10,143 bases of DNA, taken from the NCBI GenBank assembly GCA_027063585.1, contig JAMORM010000036.1:1-10143 (forward strand), read 5' to 3'. The translations under genes and the position numbers were made by a program. Shown here one piece after another: positions 5,212 through 10,143 of this stretch; within the stretch, counting starts at the first letter, position 1, and each line of letters starts with the position of its first letter. Under the pieces are notes generated by a model, which was given only the letters and a program-made list of their open reading frames with translations, was not told the origin of the DNA and did no database searches. The stretch is from Sulfurimonas sp. (lineage in GTDB: Bacteria; Campylobacterota; Campylobacteria; Campylobacterales; Sulfurimonadaceae).

Positions 5212-7353
5212 ATGAATGAAAATGTAAAAAAGTGTCCTATAATTGCCAACCACATTAAAGTAGCATTGGTCGGACAGCCCAATGTCGGGAAAAGTATGCT
5301 TATCAACTCAGTCTCAAACGCCCACTTACATGTAGGGAATTTTTCAGGGGTGACTGTCGATAAAACTGAGGTGTTATTTGACTATAAACATTATCATTTT
5401 ACGGTTGTTGATCTACCGGGAACCTATGCTTTTACTGATTATACTATAGAAGAGAGAGTGACAAGAGATTATCTTTGTGCTGAGGATTATGACATTATCA
5501 TCAATGTTGTCGATTCTACGAACTTAGAAAAAAATCTCCAACTCACGGCAGAACTGTTTACGATGAGTAAAAAGATGGTCATCGCGTTAAATATGAGCGA
5601 TGAAGCCGAAAAAGAGGGTATAGAAATAAATGCCGAGTATATGTCAGAATTACTTAACATTCCCTGTGTAAAAGTTTCAGCAGCGCAAAAGACAGGTATT
5701 GAAGAGTTAATAAATACCGTTGTAGAGGTGCATGAAAAACCAAAACCAGAGCCTAAACTTGTATTTAGTGAGCCTGTTGAAGAGGAGATTGAAAATATTG
5801 TCTCTTATTTGCAAAAACACAAATTTCAAGCGACAAACAGCTATAGAAACATCGCGATAAATCTTTTAAAAGAGAACAAAAGAACCTATGCAAAGCTGCA
5901 TGATGACCCGATTTGGACAGAACTGCAGCCTATTTTAATCGAAGCATCCAAACATATAGAGCTTCACCATGATACAGATGATATCAAAGAGGCGTTTGCA
6001 GAAGAGTATGCTTCATTTAACAGAGGTATAGTCGCTGAAGTCGTAAAAGTGAAAAAGCCTTTAAGAGAGGAGAAAACGCTTACAGAAAAGATAGATTCTG
6101 TTTTGATCCATCCTCTGTATGGTATTCCTATATTTTTATTTTTAATGTGGGGACTGTTTCAGCTTACCTTTGTGCTGGGTGCCGTTCCTATGGACTGGAT
6201 TGATGCATTTTTTGGCTGGTTCGGCGATGCGGTCGGTGCAACAATAACGAATGATGATATGCGTTCTTTGGTTGTTGACGGGCTCATAGCCGGTGTCGGT
6301 GCGGTAATTCTTTTTACACCCAATATTATTATTTTATTTATTGGAATTGCTTTGCTGGAGAGTACGGGTTACATGTCACGGGTTGCTTTTTTGCTTGATG
6401 GATTCTTTCATAAGTTTGGACTGCACGGACAGAGTTTTATACCACTAGTGACAGGTTTTGGGTGTTCAATCCCGGCATATATGTCGGCAAGAATACTCAA
6501 AAATGACCGAGACAGACTTCTTACGCTTTTTATCATCAGTTTTATGTCCTGTGGAGCGAGACTGCCTGTTTATGTACTTTTTGCAGGAGCATTTTTCAGT
6601 GAATCAATTGCAGGGAATGTTTTATTTGCGATTTATATAACAGGAGCAATGCTTGGACTCATAGCCGCAAAAGTTTTAAAGTTGACTGCATTTAAAGGTG
6701 CAGATGAGCCTTTTGTTATGGAAATGCCGAAGTATCGTCTACCGTCTGTCAAGCTGATTTGGCACACAGTACTTTCAAAAACGTTGATGTATTTGAAAAA
6801 AGCGGGAACATTCATTGCCGGGGCGACGGTACTTATTTGGTTTTTGAGTAATTATCCGCATAATACTGAATTGGAAAAAAACTATGAAGTCAAGATAGAA
6901 CAGGCACACTCACAAGAAGAAAAAAATAAGTTGGCAAATGAACTTGCAAGTAAAAATTTAGAACAAAGCTATTTGGGACGTATTGGAGCATTTTCAGAAC
7001 CGCTGTTTCGACCTTTAGGTCTGGATTGGAAAATGGCAGTAGCCCTTGAAGCAGGACTTGCGGCAAAAGAGGTGGTCGTATCGACTTTAGGTGTACTTTA
7101 TGCACTGGGTGATGATGTAAGCGAAACGACTTATTCACTCAAAGATGCTATTAGTAAAAACATCTCTTTTGCATCGGCTGTGGCATTTATAGTGATTATT
7201 ATGGTCTATCTGCCTTGTTTTGCGGCTTCGGTTGTATTTACACGTGAAGCCGGAGGGATTAAATATTTCTTTTATTTACTGGCATTTACGTCAATAACAG
7301 CATATGTACTTGCATTTTTAGCATATCATATAACATTACTGCTTGGTTATTAA
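5212..7353 (+). CDS. feoB: Ferrous iron transporter FeoB (GTP-gated inner-membrane permease)
   Basis: The main Fe2+ importer of the inner membrane. Its 713 residues are a normal length without a C-terminal FeoC-like part. The N-terminal G domain shows G1 GQPNVGKS (21-28), G2 region around T48 in GNFSGVTVDK, G3 DLPG (67-70), G4 NMSD (127-130) and G5 SAA (156-158), all intact. A helical GDP-dissociation-inhibitor-like region follows (about 190-290), then the membrane core from about 300. This contains both gate repeats: FGCSIPAYMSAR with MSCGARLPVY, and GLAAKEVVVSTLGVLY with YLPCFAA. Cys residues thought to line the iron path are kept. A charged loop (about 550-590) lies between membrane segments. 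GAGG 10 nt before ATG 5212 lies in the end of feoA. Fur control from the upstream site is inferred. Confidence 0.97.
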   Translation: MNENVKKCPIIANHIKVALVGQPNVGKSMLINSVSNAHLHVGNFSGVTVDKTEVLFDYKHYHFTVVDLPGTYAFTDYTIEERVTRDYLCAEDYDIIINVVDSTNLEKNLQLTAELFTMSKKMVIALNMSDEAEKEGIEINAEYMSELLNIPCVKVSAAQKTGIEELINTVVEVHEKPKPEPKLVFSEPVEEEIENIVSYLQKHKFQATNSYRNIAINLLKENKRTYAKLHDDPIWTELQPILIEASKHIELHHDTDDIKEAFAEEYASFNRGIVAEVVKVKKPLREEKTLTEKIDSVLIHPLYGIPIFLFLMWGLFQLTFVLGAVPMDWIDAFFGWFGDAVGATITNDDMRSLVVDGLIAGVGAVILFTPNIIILFIGIALLESTGYMSRVAFLLDGFFHKFGLHGQSFIPLVTGFGCSIPAYMSARILKNDRDRLLTLFIISFMSCGARLPVYVLFAGAFFSESIAGNVLFAIYITGAMLGLIAAKVLKLTAFKGADEPFVMEMPKYRLPSVKLIWHTVLSKTLMYLKKAGTFIAGATVLIWFLSNYPHNTELEKNYEVKIEQAHSQEEKNKLANELASKNLEQSYLGRIGAFSEPLFRPLGLDWKMAVALEAGLAAKEVVVSTLGVLYALGDDVSETTYSLKDAISKNISFASAVAFIVIIMVYLPCFAASVVFTREAGGIKYFFYLLAFTSITAYVLAFLAYHITLLLGY

Positions 7354-7355
7354 CT

Positions 7356-7373
7356 CAATATTAGATTATATTG
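7356..7373. other. Short inverted repeat between feoB and the response regulator
   Basis: CAATAT and ATATTG form a perfect 6-bp inverted repeat around 6 nt, filling most of the 33-nt gap. It could be a small operator or a weak hairpin between the Feo and two-component parts. All-A/T palindromes are common here, so chance is likely. TAAAAT at 7376-7381 is also a possible but very close -10. Confidence 0.2.
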
Positions 7374-7386
7374 GTTAAAATAAATT

Positions 7387-8049
7387 ATGCAAAAAATATT
7401 AATGATTGAAGATGACTTGGAACTAGCAGAGATACTTACAGAGTATCTTGAGCAATTTGAGTTTGAGGTTATCACCGAAGATGACCCTTTTAAAGCCGTA
7501 AGTATATTAAAACTAGAACCGTTTGATTTGGTAATACTGGATTTGACACTTCCTGGTATGGACGGATTAGAAGTATGTGAAGCAATTCGTGAACGTCAGG
7601 ATATTCCTATAATTATCTCAAGTGCGAGAAGTGATGTAACGGACAAAATAAAAGCACTCGAACTCGGTGCGGATGATTATCTGCCAAAACCGTATGACCC
7701 GAGAGAACTTGAAGCGAGAATCCACTCCGTACTGCGCCGTTATGAAGCAAAAAGTGAAGAAAAAGCTGAGTCTAAAAGTGATTTTAAATGCGATAAATCT
7801 ACGATGACGATTACTTATAAAGGTAGAAATATAGACCTTACAAATGCAGAGTTTGGCATATTATCTTATATGATTAGCAAGCAGGGTTTAGTCGTTTCAC
7901 GTGAAGATTTGATTCATAATGTCAATGCCATCAATGAAGATTCATCCAACAAAAGTATAGATGTGATGGTCGGACGCATCCGAAATAAACTCGGTGACAA
8001 ATCTCTTATAGAATCCGTCCGCGGAGTAGGGTACAAACTTCTCAAATGA
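7387..8049 (+). CDS. OmpR/PhoB-type response regulator, ArsR-like (two-component)
   Basis: A DNA-binding response regulator of 220 residues. The receiver domain (1-118) has the acidic pair D9/D10, phospho-acceptor D52 in VILDLTLPGMDG, S79 in place of the switch Thr/Ser, and K101 in the LPKPY motif. A short charged linker leads to a winged-helix domain (about 133-219) ending in VRGVGYKL, with the recognition region SIDVMVGRIRNKL. Length and motif spacing resemble Helicobacter pylori ArsR, the acid-responsive regulator (not the arsenic repressor). The gene starts 33 nt after feoB with only a weak ribosome-binding site. Its stop overlaps the kinase start by 4 nt (ATGA), so the two are coupled. 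Orthology to ArsR is inferred from length and order. Target genes cannot be read from the sequence. Confidence 0.93.
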   Translation: MQKILMIEDDLELAEILTEYLEQFEFEVITEDDPFKAVSILKLEPFDLVILDLTLPGMDGLEVCEAIRERQDIPIIISSARSDVTDKIKALELGADDYLPKPYDPRELEARIHSVLRRYEAKSEEKAESKSDFKCDKSTMTITYKGRNIDLTNAEFGILSYMISKQGLVVSREDLIHNVNAINEDSSNKSIDVMVGRIRNKLGDKSLIESVRGVGYKLLK

Positions 8050-9326
8050 TAAAACGACACGCTGTTTTACTCACCGTACTTTTTGCGCTTATTGTCTCTT
8101 TGACGAGTCTAAGTGCAATCTTTTGGGAGTTTTATAAGCTCAACAAAGAACAGTATATCAATCATATTTTTACAAAATACTCCGTAATTACACAAATTTA
8201 CCGTGAACATCAGCAGAGACAGAGTTCTGAGATTATGCTTGAAGCTAATCTGGCAGTATATAATTTGGAAGTTACAAAAGATGAGAAACTAAAAAAAGAG
8301 ATATTTAAAAAAGGCAAAATTCTTAAAAGAGAAGGCTTTAAAAGCTTCAAGACTTCACTGCTTATAAACGACAAAGGTTTATATACCAAAAATATTGTGA
8401 CAAACCTCAAAGCAACAATGATTGAGTACAAAAGAGGGATATATTTTCATATAGAGACGCCAAGTGGCGATATTTTGATTAAAGACAATGAACTAAAGCC
8501 ATACAGTTATATTAATTTGCTTTACTCATATATTACAATATTTATGATTATCAGCCTCTCTTTTATTTTAATACTGCAAAGATTACGCCCATTAATCAGA
8601 TTGAGAAAAAAGATTGAACTTTACGGTAATGGAAATATGGATATATCTTTTAAAACAAACAGAGAAGATGAAATCGGTGCCGTTGCCAATGAACTTGAGA
8701 GGGCAAGACAAAAAATAAATAATATTTTAGAATCCCGTACGCTCTTTTTGAGAAATCTTATGCATGAGTTGAAGACTCCGATTGCCAAAGGGACTATTGC
8801 CACACAAATGCTTGATTCTCAAAAACAAAGAGACAGGTTTAGCTCTATTTTTAAACGTTTAGAAACACTTGTTACTGAATTTGCTATGATAGAAGAGGTA
8901 ACAAGTCTGGATGATAAAAAAGACTTTTCTGAATACAGGCTGCTTGATGTTATAGATGGAGCTATAGATATGGCTATGGTTGATAAAGAACATGTAACAG
9001 TCAAAATCAGTGGAAAAATAAAAGTACATGTAAACTACAGACTTTATACAACAGCTATTAAAAACATGATAGATAATGCTATGAAGTATTCAACTGATGC
9101 ACATATAACAATTCGTATGAATGATAAAAATGAACTTTGTTTTGAAAGTAAAGGCGAGTGTCTGGCACATCCTTTGCAGTATTATATAGAGCCTTTTACA
9201 AAAGAAAATCCATCGAAGAACAGTTTTGGGTTAGGACTGTATCTTGTTGATTCTATATTAAAAGCTCATGGACAGGTTTTGGCGCATGAGTATGAAAACG
9301 GAGTTAATCGTTTTATATTCGCATAA
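8046..9326 (+). CDS. Membrane sensor histidine kinase, ArsS-like
   Basis: A membrane-bound sensor that should phosphorylate the response regulator encoded just upstream. The 426 residues comprise TM1 (about 8-28), a periplasmic sensor loop of about 125 residues rich in Lys/Glu and Tyr, TM2 (about 157-178), a HAMP-like linker (about 180-230), an HisKA helix with the phospho-acceptor H240 in LMHELKTPIAKG, and an HATPase domain. The last has N box N340-MIDN-A (N344) and a GLGLYLV G2 box (396-402). The G1 box lacks the usual Asp-x-Gly and reads FESKGE (about 366-371), as degenerate G1 boxes do in some ArsS-like kinases. Size and layout match H. pylori ArsS (acid sensing). The sensed signal here is unknown. 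The start overlaps the regulator's stop (ATGA). Confidence 0.92.
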   Translation: MIKRHAVLLTVLFALIVSLTSLSAIFWEFYKLNKEQYINHIFTKYSVITQIYREHQQRQSSEIMLEANLAVYNLEVTKDEKLKKEIFKKGKILKREGFKSFKTSLLINDKGLYTKNIVTNLKATMIEYKRGIYFHIETPSGDILIKDNELKPYSYINLLYSYITIFMIISLSFILILQRLRPLIRLRKKIELYGNGNMDISFKTNREDEIGAVANELERARQKINNILESRTLFLRNLMHELKTPIAKGTIATQMLDSQKQRDRFSSIFKRLETLVTEFAMIEEVTSLDDKKDFSEYRLLDVIDGAIDMAMVDKEHVTVKISGKIKVHVNYRLYTTAIKNMIDNAMKYSTDAHITIRMNDKNELCFESKGECLAHPLQYYIEPFTKENPSKNSFGLGLYLVDSILKAHGQVLAHEYENGVNRFIFA

Positions 9327-9350
9327 GTTTAAGAATGTAAACTAATGTAA
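9327..9350 (+). other. Short spacer with inverted and direct repeats between kinase and MltF-like gene
   Basis: GTTTA at 9327-9331 and TAAAC at 9338-9342 are inverted repeats, and AATGTAA occurs twice (9334-9340 and 9344-9350). They lie just before the ATG of the next gene, where no good Shine-Dalgarno is seen. They could be a weak operator or mean nothing in A/T-rich DNA. Confidence 0.15.
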
Positions 9351-10143
9351 TGAATAGATACGTTTACAGCTTTTTACTTCTCTTTTTTGCATTCTCTTTT
9401 TTTCTATTTGGCTGGTTGAGCCACACAGCTTATGTGCCGTATACAAAAAAAAGAGAACTTTCTATTTTAGATAAAATTAAACAAACAAAGAGCTTGAATG
9501 TGGTGCTTTTAAATGCTCCTTCAACATATTATATAGGGACGGAAGGACCGCAGGGATTTGAGTATGACTTGCTCAAATCTTATGCAGATCATTTAGGTGT
9601 AGATCTCAATATTACTGCTGCACATACCATTAAAGAAGCGATAGAACTCTCCAAAAATCCCAATATCCATATAACCTCGGCATCTCTGGCAAAAACTCCG
9701 CAAAGAGAGCAGAAATTTCATTTCGGTCCCTCTTATTTTGAAGTACAAGAACAGGTGATATGTAACAGAGGTATGCTGCGCAGTTCAAAGTTTCCAAGAG
9801 ATGTTGAAGATTTGGAAGGTCTGAGCATTATGGTAGGAGATGACACAAGTTACAGCGAAACAATCAAATCACTTCAAGCAGACGGATTTGAAATAAATGC
9901 GACAACAACCTCAGAATATTCCACAGAAGAACTGCTTGAAAAAGTTGCTAATCATGAAATAGACTGTACCGTAGCAGACTCAAATATTTATGCACTGAAT
10001 CTAAGATATTTTCCTGAAATTGCTCTTGCTTTTTCTGTGAGCGGGAGAGAACAACTTGCTTGGCTGCTGCCAAAAAATGAAAAAAAACTTGAAGCAGATA
10101 TGTATGCTTGGCTAAATGATTATAATCAAAAAGGAATGATGAC
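9350..10143 (+). CDS. mltF: MltF-like membrane-bound lytic murein transglycosylase, N-terminal part (truncated by window end)
   Basis: An ORF of 264 codons open to the window edge. Residues 5-25 are a hydrophobic anchor or uncleaved signal. Residues about 48-258 form a periplasmic type-3 solute-binding domain: [70 protein letters not shown] and [14 protein letters not shown]. The combination of short N-terminal anchor, R/K-rich linker, GFEYDLL and TPQRE..F.FGP is the MltF pattern. In MltF a lytic SLT domain follows, cleaving peptidoglycan to 1,6-anhydromuropeptides, but that part would lie past 10143. If it is absent, this would be a plain substrate-binding protein. The start ATG 9350 lies 23 nt after the kinase stop, so it may share that operon. 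No clear ribosome-binding site is seen. Confidence 0.8.
   Translation, partial: MNRYVYSFLLLFFAFSFFLFGWLSHTAYVPYTKKRELSILDKIKQTKSLNVVLLNAPSTYYIGTEGPQGFEYDLLKSYADHLGVDLNITAAHTIKEAIELSKNPNIHITSASLAKTPQREQKFHFGPSYFEVQEQVICNRGMLRSSKFPRDVEDLEGLSIMVGDDTSYSETIKSLQADGFEINATTTSEYSTEELLEKVANHEIDCTVADSNIYALNLRYFPEIALAFSVSGREQLAWLLPKNEKKLEADMYAWLNDYNQKGMM

Overview
The window looks like chromosome from a Campylobacterota (Epsilonproteobacteria) species, most like Sulfurimonas or a relative. This rests on the low G+C content, A/T-rich codon use, promoters that show a -10 box without a clear -35, an ArsRS-like two-component pair, and an OprD-like porin of the kind common in that group. It is inference from recognisable protein families; no search was run. 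Most of the window is ordinary housekeeping and iron-uptake sequence. I see no phage, insertion sequence, CRISPR array, tRNA or rRNA.

Left part (1-2833). The N-terminal half of a DEAD-box RNA helicase runs leftward off the window edge (minus strand, start near 709-714). Diverging from it is a tight plus-strand operon: rmuC, a 64-residue protein of unknown function that overlaps the rmuC stop by 4 nt, and a DoxX-family membrane protein 1 nt later. The 250-bp divergent spacer (715-964) holds a recognisable -10 box for each direction.

Middle (2834-3687). The gap between doxX and the convergent CDP-alcohol phosphatidyltransferase gene (PssA-like, minus strand) holds a nested palindromic element of about 117 nt at 2854-2970. 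It can fold into a closing stem with one branched arm and one simple arm. This is the least explained signal in the window. The short gap 3589-3699 carries back-to-back extended -10 promoters, and the rightward one is overlapped by a 12/14 match to the 7-1-7 Fur box.

Right part (3700-10143). All genes are on the plus strand and closely spaced: outer-membrane porin, feoA, feoB, an OmpR-type response regulator, an ArsS-like sensor kinase, and the first half of an MltF-like lytic transglycosylase cut by the window end. The likely reading is a Fur-controlled ferrous-iron unit in which a porin admits Fe2+ across the outer membrane and FeoA/FeoB move it across the inner membrane. A two-component system lies 33 nt behind feoB and may be read through from it. 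The gene layout and the Fur-like site are seen directly; the functional link between porin, Feo and kinase is inferred.
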